Position numbers and translations under genes: made by a program
The notes under the pieces: generated by a model
What the model saw: only the letters and a program-made list of their open reading frames with translations
What the model was told of the DNA's origin: nothing
Databases searched by the model: none
NCBI GenBank assembly: GCA_964353355.1
Contig: CAYGVT010000004.1
Coordinates: 1-18,325 of the forward strand
From: CAYGVT01 sp964353355
GTDB lineage: Archaea; Thermoplasmatota; DTKX01; GCA-020343715
Reading direction: 5' to 3'
DNA length: 18,325 nucleotides
Shown here: positions 1-6,874 of the stretch, one piece after another
Layout of the letters: the number at the start of each line of letters is the position of its first letter
Position numbering within the stretch: position 1 is the stretch's first letter

Positions 1-1
1 C

Positions 2-1162
2 GATTCGCTGGACGACCCCGCGAGCGACGTGAAGGTCGATATGACGACGCCAGTGCCCGGCATTGGCGAGGTCGACATCAGGCACATCGAGACCGCGGTC
101 GAGGGCACCAACATCAACGTGACGCTGCGGCTCACGGCCGCCTACAACGCCTCGGCCTCATACACCGTCGTGCTCAAGGGCGACGGGACGAAGGAGTTCT
201 CCTTCAGCCGCATGATGTTCATCGGCTTCATGGTCACCGACCCCGACGGCAACCTGCTGACCAACGCGTCCGGCGGCGAGAGCTCGGACGGCAAGACCGT
301 CTACTGGACGCTGCCGCAGGCGGACTTCGGGCTCACGACCAAGCTCGAGATCGACAGCGCCTCGTCGATGCTGCTGGACATGTCCAACATCTCGGACATC
401 AAGACCTACATGGACCTCGCAGGGAGCTCCGATGTCACCCCGCCGGAGGACGAGGAGGAGGCGGGCCCCATGAAGATCGAGTTCACCTACGAGATCGAGA
501 AGATTGACCGCATCAAGCAGACGGTCGTGATGTACTTCACCGGCAACCAGACGAAGTACCTCAGGCATGCCATGGACACCAACGAGGACGGCACCGTGAC
601 CGCCACCGAGCGCGACAATTACATCGACGATATGGAGAAGATGATGGGCAACGAGTCGATGACGTCCAACATCACGCTCGACGGCATGAACCAGACCTCC
701 TCCACCTTCAGCATCGACAGCCCCGCCGAGGCGCTGGGCTCCGCGGACAGCACATCCACCATCCCGCTTCGGATGTCCACCACCGTCGAGTTCCCCGAGG
801 CTGACAGCAAGAAGAAGGAGCACGAGTACCGCTACTTGCAGGGCGGCAGCGGGACCAGCGGCTTCGAGAACGTCACCAACGATTCCCTTCTGGAGTTCAT
901 CGCGCCCTCCGGGTGGAAGTTCGACAAGACCGGGTGGCCTGCGTCCGTGGTGCCCTACATCTCCAAGGACGGCACGAAGATATCGATCGAGGGCAAGTAC
1001 TGGGACACCGCGTTCCCGACCGGGACCAACATCACCGCCTTCAGGATCGTGCAGAAGAAGGGGGACGACGACTCCCCCGGCGCGGGCGCGGCGCTCGCCG
1101 TGATGGCCGGGGCCATGGCCGCCGTCGTGGTGCTCTCGGAGAGGCGGCGCCTGGTGCGCTAG
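2..1162 (+). CDS. Surface-anchored protein with EF-hand-like loop (5' partial)
   Basis: The reading frame is open to the left window edge. The first possible start, GTG at 29, has no Shine-Dalgarno sequence and no signal peptide after it, so the gene very probably begins upstream. Numbering from GTG 29, residues 1-145 form a beta-rich region and an acidic stretch (EDEEEAG) separates a second region. This holds a 12-residue EF-hand-like loop at 183-194, DTNEDGTVTATE, with acidic or polar ligands at positions 1, 3, 5 and 12. The end has the tripartite form SPGAGA, a hydrophobic helix (about 352-369), then ERRR, like a PGF-CTERM/archaeosortase anchor but lacking the F. Several N-x-S/T sites suggest an extracellular, possibly glycosylated, calcium-binding protein. 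The second region resembles the ectodomain encoded at 9079-10503. Specific function is unknown. Confidence 0.8.
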   Translation, partial: DSLDDPASDVKVDMTTPVPGIGEVDIRHIETAVEGTNINVTLRLTAAYNASASYTVVLKGDGTKEFSFSRMMFIGFMVTDPDGNLLTNASGGESSDGKTVYWTLPQADFGLTTKLEIDSASSMLLDMSNISDIKTYMDLAGSSDVTPPEDEEEAGPMKIEFTYEIEKIDRIKQTVVMYFTGNQTKYLRHAMDTNEDGTVTATERDNYIDDMEKMMGNESMTSNITLDGMNQTSSTFSIDSPAEALGSADSTSTIPLRMSTTVEFPEADSKKKEHEYRYLQGGSGTSGFENVTNDSLLEFIAPSGWKFDKTGWPASVVPYISKDGTKISIEGKYWDTAFPTGTNITAFRIVQKKGDDDSPGAGAALAVMAGAMAAVVVLSERRRLVR

Positions 1163-1171
1163 CGCCAGGCC

Positions 1172-1187
1172 CGCCTCGCCAGAGGCG
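1172..1187 (+). other. Hairpin after the first gene
   Basis: A perfect 6-bp stem, CGCCTC / GAGGCG, with a GCCA loop lies 9 nt after the stop codon of the first gene. No T-run follows, so it is not a clear terminator; it may be a 3' RNA structure. A hairpin with the same loop follows the next gene. Confidence 0.35.
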
Positions 1188-1201
1188 CCCCCCAGGGGAA
1201 A

Positions 1202-1216
1202 GGGTCATATAGACCC
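1202..1216 (+). promoter_or_regulatory. TATA-like box inside a dyad, promoter of 1242 gene
   Basis: GGGTC-ATATA-GACCC is a perfect inverted repeat with 5-bp arms around an ATATA core. The core lies about 31-35 nt before the ATG at 1242, close to the TATA position expected for an archaeal transcript with little or no leader. The arms could be an operator overlapping the TATA box; this is inferred from symmetry only. Confidence 0.5.
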
Positions 1217-1241
1217 ATAGTGGTTCACCGGCGGGGATGAC

Positions 1242-1847
1242 ATGGCCAGTAGAAAGACGAAGACCATCGCGCCGTGCCGGGTCTACGTGGACCCGAAGGT
1301 GCCACGCGGCCATGTCGCCTTCCCGCCCGAGTTCTTCAAGACGACCGGCATCCAGCCGGGGCACCATGTGGTGCTGAGGCACAAGGGCCTCCGGGTGAGG
1401 GAGAGCACGCAGGAGAACGACCTCCTCGGGGTCTGCGAGATGGCGGTCTCCCCGAGGCTCGCGGTCTACCTGGGGCTCGAGGGCGGCCAGCTGCTCAACG
1501 TCGAGGACCGCGAGACCATCGGCGACGAGCTCTTCGACGAGGTCGAGTCCTTCGTGCAGGTGCTCGAGCACTCCGCCGAGAGGCTCGCGGTCGACCTGAG
1601 GGCCGACGTGTCCAAGTTCAAGGGAAGTACGGTCGAGCAGGTGCTGGACCACATGGTGGCCAACCGGCAGTTCCCGGACAAGAGCTACCTCATCGTCCCC
1701 CCCAATCCCGCGGGCGTCGGCATCCCCAGGGGCGAGATCTGCGAGGACCCCTCGCTCACCGAGAAGGTCTGGCAGCCGGACGGCGGGTCCGGCAAGGTCA
1801 AGTTCTTCAAGCCCGAGGGCGACCGCGAGGACGACGCGTCGTCCTAG
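1242..1847 (+). CDS. Hypothetical protein with duplicated AbrB/double-psi-barrel-like N-terminus
   Basis: A 201-residue cytosolic protein without signal peptide or membrane segments. Two stretches share one pattern: residues about 22-48 (ending with GIQPGHHVVLRHKG) and about 64-88 (ending with GLEGGQLLNVED). Each runs beta strand, Pro, short helix, G-[IL]-x-x-G turn, strand. This matches the half-unit of swapped-hairpin AbrB proteins and of the double-psi barrel in the CDC48 N-domain. Residues about 90-135 look helical and acidic. The C-terminus holds VPPNPAGVGIPRG and a charged tail. The ATG follows a TATA-like dyad at 1202-1216. It could be a DNA-binding regulator or an adaptor-type barrel protein; no catalytic motif is visible. 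The assignment rests on pattern only. Confidence 0.8.
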   Translation: MASRKTKTIAPCRVYVDPKVPRGHVAFPPEFFKTTGIQPGHHVVLRHKGLRVRESTQENDLLGVCEMAVSPRLAVYLGLEGGQLLNVEDRETIGDELFDEVESFVQVLEHSAERLAVDLRADVSKFKGSTVEQVLDHMVANRQFPDKSYLIVPPNPAGVGIPRGEICEDPSLTEKVWQPDGGSGKVKFFKPEGDREDDASS

Positions 1848-1850
1848 GCC

Positions 1851-1874
1851 GACGCGACCGCCAGGTCGCGCGTC
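1851..1874 (+). other. Hairpin after the 1242-1847 gene
   Basis: GCGACC (1854-1859) and GGTCGC (1864-1869) form a perfect stem with a GCCA loop. The stem can be extended outward by GAC/GTC with a bulge. It lies 6 nt after the stop codon and has no T-run. Loop and placement mirror the hairpin at 1172-1187. Confidence 0.35.
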
Positions 1875-1912
1875 CCAGTGCAGGCGACCCCAACGGGTAT
1901 CCCATCGCACAA

Positions 1913-1924
1913 GGTTAAAAAACC
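1913..1924 (+). promoter_or_regulatory. TATA-like element upstream of the cytochrome operon
   Basis: GGTTAAAAAACC is the only AT-rich stretch in the gap before the operon. It lies about 44-55 nt before the ATG at 1968, so a start site about 25 nt downstream would leave a leader of about 25 nt that includes the Shine-Dalgarno sequence. The arms GGTT/AACC make it a dyad. Confidence 0.5.
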
Positions 1925-1958
1925 CCCCGGTGGATTGGGCCCCCGTCCAGCCGATGCC

Positions 1959-1965
1959 AGGAGGG
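1959..1965 (+). promoter_or_regulatory. Ribosome binding site of the first operon gene
   Basis: AGGAGGG sits 2 nt before ATG 1968. This spacing is short, so the in-frame ATG at 1977 is a real alternative start, but both give the same signal peptide. The site rules out the longer frame that would begin at 1878. Confidence 0.6.
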
Positions 1966-1967
1966 AC

Positions 1968-4664
1968 ATGCGCTCGATGTGGTCGACCGGCAGGTCCAGG
2001 GCTATGCTGCTGCTGCTGCTAGCAGTCGCCCTGCTGGCCATGCCGACCGCCGTGCGATGGTCCGGTGACGCGGCCGAGTCCGAGCCCGTCTGCGACAGCT
2101 GCCACTACGCGCACGACCACATCTACCACGCCTACGCCGACATCTACGAGTTCACGGTGCCCTCGACGATAGACGGGGCCGAGCGCAAGCAGGTCCGCGT
2201 CATCATGCAGGTGTACGGGAGCGTCGGCCTGGGCTACACGACCATAGGCCGCGGATGGCTCGAGCTCACCGCCATCGACGACAGGGTGGCCATCGAGAAT
2301 CCCCACCAGGACTACGTCTCGTTCCCGCCCGGCAGCCGCAGCTTCTACTGGAACGTCTCCGGCCGCCTCGCTGGCCAGGACAGGCTGCACGTCGAGTTCT
2401 ACGGCCTGGGCGTGCACCTGGGCGTCGAGTTCTACGAGCGCGACGACTCCCCCCCCATCGCTGTCACGAACCCGGTCAACGCCGCGCCCCGCATCTCCTT
2501 CACGCAGCCGGATGGCGACTTCGACACCGCCGACGCGAGCTTCTCCATCGGACTGCTCACGGTGGACCCCAACGCGGACCACCCGCTGGTGGACCTCTAC
2601 TACGACACCGACCGCGACCGGACGAACGGGCAGACCTCGATCGCGGTGGGGTTGCCGGACCCCACCTCCTACGCCTGGGACACGAGGGCCCTCGCCGACG
2701 GCTGGTACTGGCTCCACGCGGACGCGGACGACCAGCGCGGGGGCAAGGCCTCCTCCACATCCAAGTCACCCGTCATCGTCACCCACGGCAACCGCGCGCC
2801 CTACGTCGAGCTCTACTCGCCCTACAGGGGCGCGGTCGTCCCCGACCCCATGGTCTGGCTCAAGTGGAACGCGACCGACCCCGACGGGAACCTGCTCACC
2901 TTCGACGTCTACGTCGGCCGCGACACCGACCACATGGACCTGGTGGGCACGACCCAGGCCCGCCAGTTCCAGTACAGGCCGCCGGACAACGCCAAGCTCG
3001 TCTGGACCGTCATCCCACGGGACGGCAATGTCAAGGGCTGGTGCAGGAGCGGGGTGTGGGGGTTCACAACCGACATCAGCTACCCCGTGAGCGTCAGGCT
3101 CCTGCTGCCCGCCAACGGCTCGACGGTCGCGGGCCCCTCCGTCAAGCTCGTGTGGTACGGCCACGACGCCGACTACGAGCAGGTGTTCTACGACGTCTAC
3201 CTCGACGACGTCGACGGGAGCACGATGGTCGGGAACGGCTGGGACGACCCGGCGGGTCCCGTCTATGTCGCTGCGGACCTGGTGCCCGGCAAGGTGTACT
3301 ATTGGCACGTGGTCGGGCGCAACCCGTTCTCGCGTGCCGACACCTCGGCGATGTGGCACTTCACCGTCGCGGACCCGAGCAGACCGGGGGCCGTGCTGCT
3401 CGGCGAGGAGATGCTCGCGACCGGCGCCGCGCGGCTGACGTGGGGCCCCAGGACGGGGCCGTCGATGCCCGCGACCTACGACATGCACCTGGTCTCGCCC
3501 ACGGGTGGCGACACCGTCGTGCTCGCGAACACCACGCTCACCGGAGCGACGGTCGAGGGCCTCGAGGAGGGGGCGACCTACCGGTGGTTCGTCCTGCCGC
3601 GCGCGGCGAACGGCGTGGAGGGCGCGTGCGAGCCCGGTTTCAGGCAGTTCACGCTCGGCGCCAACGCCCCTCCCGTCGCGACCGCCCTGCATCCCCTCGA
3701 GACCGTCGACCCGGGATTGCACACCATCGGATGGACGGCATCGGACGCGGACGGGGACGCGGTGCTCTTCGACCTCTACCTGGACACGGGCAACGCGTCC
3801 ACGCTGTTCAGGGCCTCGCTCACGGAGCCCGGGCTCGCGGTCGAGCTCGCGGGCGCCCTCACCTACAGATGGAGGGCCGTGCCGTTCGACGCGCGCGGGC
3901 CCGGCACGCCCGCGTCGGGCGTCATCGTGGTGCGCCCGGCCGGCTCCGACGTCGTGCCGACGGGGGGCCTCCTCGGGCCCAAGGGCGACGTCGCGGGCCC
4001 CATCGTCGTCCTCCGGTGGGAGGCCTCCGACCCGCTCGGCCGGCCGCTGTCCTTCGAGGTGAACCTGAAAGGGCCCGCGACGACCGGCGACGGGGAGACG
4101 TTCGCCGGCGTGTCGTCCCGGAACCTGACCGTCGGGCCGCTGGCCGCGGGCGGGCCCTACGAGTGGACGGTCCGGGTCCTCGCGGAGGGCGGGGGTGGCG
4201 CGGCCAACCTCGGTACGTCCACGTTCAACGTCACGGGCGCCGCCACGCTCCCGACGCCTGAGCTCGTGGTCGAGGGCGCGGCCGCGGGGCCGACGGTGGA
4301 GGTCGCGTGCTTCACGCCGGTACGGTTCCACGCGCAGCTCCCGGGCGCGCACGTGGGCGGTCCCGTCGTCGAGTGGTGGTTCGACCTCGGCGACGGCAAC
4401 GTCACCGGATGGACGCTGCTCGACGATGCGGTGCACACCTACATGGCCGCGGGCACGTACAACGCATCGGTGGTCGCGCGCGTCGACCGGACGCAGCTCT
4501 CCCCGACCGCGGGCGTCCGGGTGGAGGTGGCGGAGGGCGACCGGACCTCGGAGGAGCGGCTGCCGGGCCTGACCGGGGCTTGTGTCGTCCCGGGGCTGCT
4601 CGTCGCCGCGGCCGTCCTCGCGGCCACGTCCAGGCGCCGCCGCACGCGCAAGGGGGCGGGATGA
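1968..4664 (+). CDS. Secreted mono-heme c-type surface protein with Fn3-like modules and a PKD domain
   Basis: An 898-residue exported protein. A hydrophobic signal (about 13-28) precedes a single heme-c motif CDSCH (Cys42, Cys45, His46) and a His cluster (His49, 51, 54) that could supply the distal ligand. Residues 60-160 form a beta domain. About six fibronectin-III-like modules follow (near 172-272, 276-368, 373-467, 470-564, 567-657, 664-756), with recurring D-[PA]-D-G and Y-x-W motifs. A PKD-like domain (about 765-855) contains FDLGDGNV and HTYMAAGTYN. The C-terminus is LPGLTGAC, a membrane helix (about 869-887) and an Arg-rich tail, so the bulk should lie outside the cell. Its TGA overlaps the next ATG. 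Likely role is a surface stalk or relay beside the 22-heme cytochrome; the heme is predicted from the motif only. Confidence 0.85.
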   Translation: MRSMWSTGRSRAMLLLLLAVALLAMPTAVRWSGDAAESEPVCDSCHYAHDHIYHAYADIYEFTVPSTIDGAERKQVRVIMQVYGSVGLGYTTIGRGWLELTAIDDRVAIENPHQDYVSFPPGSRSFYWNVSGRLAGQDRLHVEFYGLGVHLGVEFYERDDSPPIAVTNPVNAAPRISFTQPDGDFDTADASFSIGLLTVDPNADHPLVDLYYDTDRDRTNGQTSIAVGLPDPTSYAWDTRALADGWYWLHADADDQRGGKASSTSKSPVIVTHGNRAPYVELYSPYRGAVVPDPMVWLKWNATDPDGNLLTFDVYVGRDTDHMDLVGTTQARQFQYRPPDNAKLVWTVIPRDGNVKGWCRSGVWGFTTDISYPVSVRLLLPANGSTVAGPSVKLVWYGHDADYEQVFYDVYLDDVDGSTMVGNGWDDPAGPVYVAADLVPGKVYYWHVVGRNPFSRADTSAMWHFTVADPSRPGAVLLGEEMLATGAARLTWGPRTGPSMPATYDMHLVSPTGGDTVVLANTTLTGATVEGLEEGATYRWFVLPRAANGVEGACEPGFRQFTLGANAPPVATALHPLETVDPGLHTIGWTASDADGDAVLFDLYLDTGNASTLFRASLTEPGLAVELAGALTYRWRAVPFDARGPGTPASGVIVVRPAGSDVVPTGGLLGPKGDVAGPIVVLRWEASDPLGRPLSFEVNLKGPATTGDGETFAGVSSRNLTVGPLAAGGPYEWTVRVLAEGGGGAANLGTSTFNVTGAATLPTPELVVEGAAAGPTVEVACFTPVRFHAQLPGAHVGGPVVEWWFDLGDGNVTGWTLLDDAVHTYMAAGTYNASVVARVDRTQLSPTAGVRVEVAEGDRTSEERLPGLTGACVVPGLLVAAAVLAATSRRRRTRKGAG

Positions 4665-5266
4665 CGACGGACGCGTGGCTGTCCCCGCTCGCCAACTTGG
4701 CGCATGCCGTGGGCTACCTGGGGTTCGCGCTCATCCTGGTGTCGATGGTCTACAGCCTCCGCAAGCGCAAGTGGCTGCTCAGGGGCGGCCGGATGGCCGG
4801 GTGGCTCTGGCTCCACCACCTGGCGGGCTTCGTCGGCGGCCTGCTCGCGCTCGGCCACACCCTGGGCAACCTGCGGGGGCTCTCGGTCTGGCTCGCGGTC
4901 GCGCTCGTCGTGGTCCTCGCGACCTCAGCCCTGTCCCTCGTCGAGGCCAGGGTGACGGCGCCCGTCAGGCGCGCGAGCGCAGAGGCGGGGCGCAGGCGCG
5001 CCACGCGCGACGAGCTCGATGCGCGCTATCGCGCCATGCTCGCGAAGGGCACCGCGTGGACGTACGAGGGGCACGACCTCTACGCGCGGCTCACGGCCGA
5101 GATCGAGGCCCTCAAGGGGGCCGAGGCCGAGGTCGAGCGGCTCTCCAAGTCGTCCCCCGGGCTGCACTGGTGGTTGCCCGTGCACATCGGCGCGACCGCA
5201 GCGATGTTCGGCCTGGTGGCGGTGCACATCTGGGCCAAGACCGTGCTCGGGGGGGTGGGCCTCTAG
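4661..5266 (+). CDS. Compact four-helix diheme cytochrome b-like membrane protein
   Basis: A 201-residue integral membrane protein whose ATG overlaps the upstream TGA (ATGA). Helices lie near 13-33, 46-68, 74-94 and 171-193. Helix 2 has His52, His53 and His66; helix 4 has His175 and His189. The pairs His52/His66 and His175/His189 are each 14 residues apart, the spacing that ligates the two b hemes in helices B and D of bc-complex cytochrome b. Positive residues after helix 1 (RKRKWLLRGGR) and in the charged loop 95-168 place those loops in the cytoplasm. His52 with His175 would then hold an inner heme and His66 with His189 an outer one. It probably links membrane quinones to the 22-heme protein encoded next. 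It is far shorter than cytochrome b, and no quinone site can be identified. Other diheme four-helix families remain possible. Confidence 0.8.
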   Translation: MTTDAWLSPLANLAHAVGYLGFALILVSMVYSLRKRKWLLRGGRMAGWLWLHHLAGFVGGLLALGHTLGNLRGLSVWLAVALVVVLATSALSLVEARVTAPVRRASAEAGRRRATRDELDARYRAMLAKGTAWTYEGHDLYARLTAEIEALKGAEAEVERLSKSSPGLHWWLPVHIGATAAMFGLVAVHIWAKTVLGGVGL

Positions 5267-6874
5267 ATGGTGAGCCGCGGCATGATGCTGGGCATCGCGT
5301 CGCTCGTGCTGCTGTGCGCGACCGCGGCCGCCGCCTACTGGACGGCGGTGGGCACACCCTCCGTGCTCGAGCCCGGCGACAGGTCCTCGGCCCACGAGGG
5401 CATCGATTGCCTGCGGTGCCACAGCAGCTACGAGGGCGTCTCGGACGCGCTCTGCCTCGAGTGCCACGCGGACGCGTCGAACTGGACGTGGCACACCGCG
5501 TCCGGCGGGGGCGCCGACTGCGCCAAGTGCCACTACGAGCACGTGGGCCGCGACCGCATCACCGACCTCACGGCCGTGCCCGCGTGCCCGCGCGGCGAGG
5601 AGCTCGCGGACTCGCACGACGGTCTCCGGTGCGTCGAGTGCCACCGCAGCGGGGAGCCGACCGAGGTCTGTGCCGACTGCCACGCACGATACCAGGGCAG
5701 CACGCACCTGGTGGGCTACGCGGACGCGTGCGACATGTGCCACGACCAGACCTCGTGGGTGACGGCCTACGACCACGAGCACCCCGGCAGCGGCGGCGGT
5801 GGGGGCGGCGGCGGTGGGGGCGGTGGCGGCGGCAAGAAGGGCCAGACGTGCGCCGACTGCCACGGGAGCGACCCCCCGCACGCGCTGCCCGCCTACAGGG
5901 GGTGGACGGAGGACTGCGACGTGTGCCACGGGACAGCGTCATGGACCATCCCGGCGTTCCCCCACGAGACCATCCGCGACCGGTGCGTCGAATGCCACCC
6001 GGCCAACCTCGACCTGGCCTGGGGCGGCACCTCCCCCGAGTGCTCGGACTGCCACACCATCACGGCCTGGACGCCAACCGCCGTCGTCCACGAGAAGCTG
6101 GAGGGCACCTGCCTCAGGTGTCACGGGGCGGACCCGCCCGCACAGCACCTGGCGCGCCCCGAGCTGGACTACCTGGACTGCGACGCGTGCCATGGCAACG
6201 TGGCCTGGGCGCGGACCATCGACCATACGGGCTACGACGCGCCCTGCGTGCAGTGCCACGCGGAGGACCGCGAGGCCCACAGCGGCCCCTATGCGGCCGA
6301 CTGCCAGTGGTGCCACGGCACGGACGTCTGGGCGGTGGCCGCCGCCCATCCCTCGCAGGATTCGGCGTGCGCCGACTGCCACGCGGACCCGCACCTGGGC
6401 GGCGATGCCGCAGCGCACGTCGACGCCGCGCACTCGGTGCTGTGCGCCGCCTGCCATTTCGGCGGCCTCAACTGGACGGTCATCGTCGTCGACCACGCCC
6501 CGCTCGGGTCCGACTGCGCGATATGCCACAAGACCCCGCATCCCTCGATCGGGGCGGGTACGGCGGCCTGCGGCGCGTGCCACGCGACCGCGAGCTGGGT
6601 GCCGCTGGTGGTCGACCACGACCTGCTCGGGCAGGACTGCGCGTCGTGCCACCCGACGTCGCACCCCAACGCGTGGGACCGGTGGTCGGAGCAGTGCACG
6701 CTGTGCCACGTCGTCGAGGACTGGAACACGCGTCTGTACGACCACGACATCTCAAACGCCACCACCGTCATGTGCGTCAATTGCCACGACGACGTCCACA
6801 GGGGGACGCTCGGCATCGTCTGCGAGGAGTGCCACACGGTCGACACGTGGGAGACGGAGGTGATAAATCCGTGA
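5267..6874 (+). CDS. 22-heme secreted c-type cytochrome with poly-glycine linker
   Basis: A 535-residue protein starting at the ATG immediately after the preceding stop. A hydrophobic N-terminus (about 5-24) is an export signal or uncleaved anchor. I count 22 CxxCH motifs, first Cys at 48, 63, 85, 122, 135, 155, 195, 217, 240, 259, 282, 305, 327, 346, 368, 393, 417, 435, 458, 477, 503 and 519. Fourteen consecutive glycines (176-189) split it into a 6-heme and a 16-heme part. The second part alternates two motif types. One is followed by about four residues, a Trp, 5-7 residues and a His, probably a distal ligand for bis-His coordination. There is no C-terminal membrane helix. The GTG of the next gene overlaps its TGA. 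It should be a long-range electron carrier outside the membrane; direction and partners are inferred from the operon. Confidence 0.93.
   Translation: MVSRGMMLGIASLVLLCATAAAAYWTAVGTPSVLEPGDRSSAHEGIDCLRCHSSYEGVSDALCLECHADASNWTWHTASGGGADCAKCHYEHVGRDRITDLTAVPACPRGEELADSHDGLRCVECHRSGEPTEVCADCHARYQGSTHLVGYADACDMCHDQTSWVTAYDHEHPGSGGGGGGGGGGGGGGKKGQTCADCHGSDPPHALPAYRGWTEDCDVCHGTASWTIPAFPHETIRDRCVECHPANLDLAWGGTSPECSDCHTITAWTPTAVVHEKLEGTCLRCHGADPPAQHLARPELDYLDCDACHGNVAWARTIDHTGYDAPCVQCHAEDREAHSGPYAADCQWCHGTDVWAVAAAHPSQDSACADCHADPHLGGDAAAHVDAAHSVLCAACHFGGLNWTVIVVDHAPLGSDCAICHKTPHPSIGAGTAACGACHATASWVPLVVDHDLLGQDCASCHPTSHPNAWDRWSEQCTLCHVVEDWNTRLYDHDISNATTVMCVNCHDDVHRGTLGIVCEECHTVDTWETEVINP

Noticed and set aside
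2766..4436. Long minus-strand open frames opposite the Fn3/PKD gene and elsewhere, such as 7759-9114 and 11887-14346.
   Set aside because: They are His/Arg/Val-rich antisense shadows produced by high GC, with no domains and with real plus-strand genes opposite.
5788..5832. The poly-glycine stretch could be a sequencing error or a frameshift.
   Set aside because: Codons vary (GGC, GGT, GGG) and CxxCH motifs continue in the same frame on both sides, so it reads as a genuine linker.
4582..6870. A very long plus-strand frame running from 4582 to 9030 could suggest one giant protein.
   Set aside because: The part before 6871 is Arg/Pro/Gly-rich out-of-frame translation that overlaps the cytochrome b-like and 22-heme genes. 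The signal peptide begins at GTG 6871.
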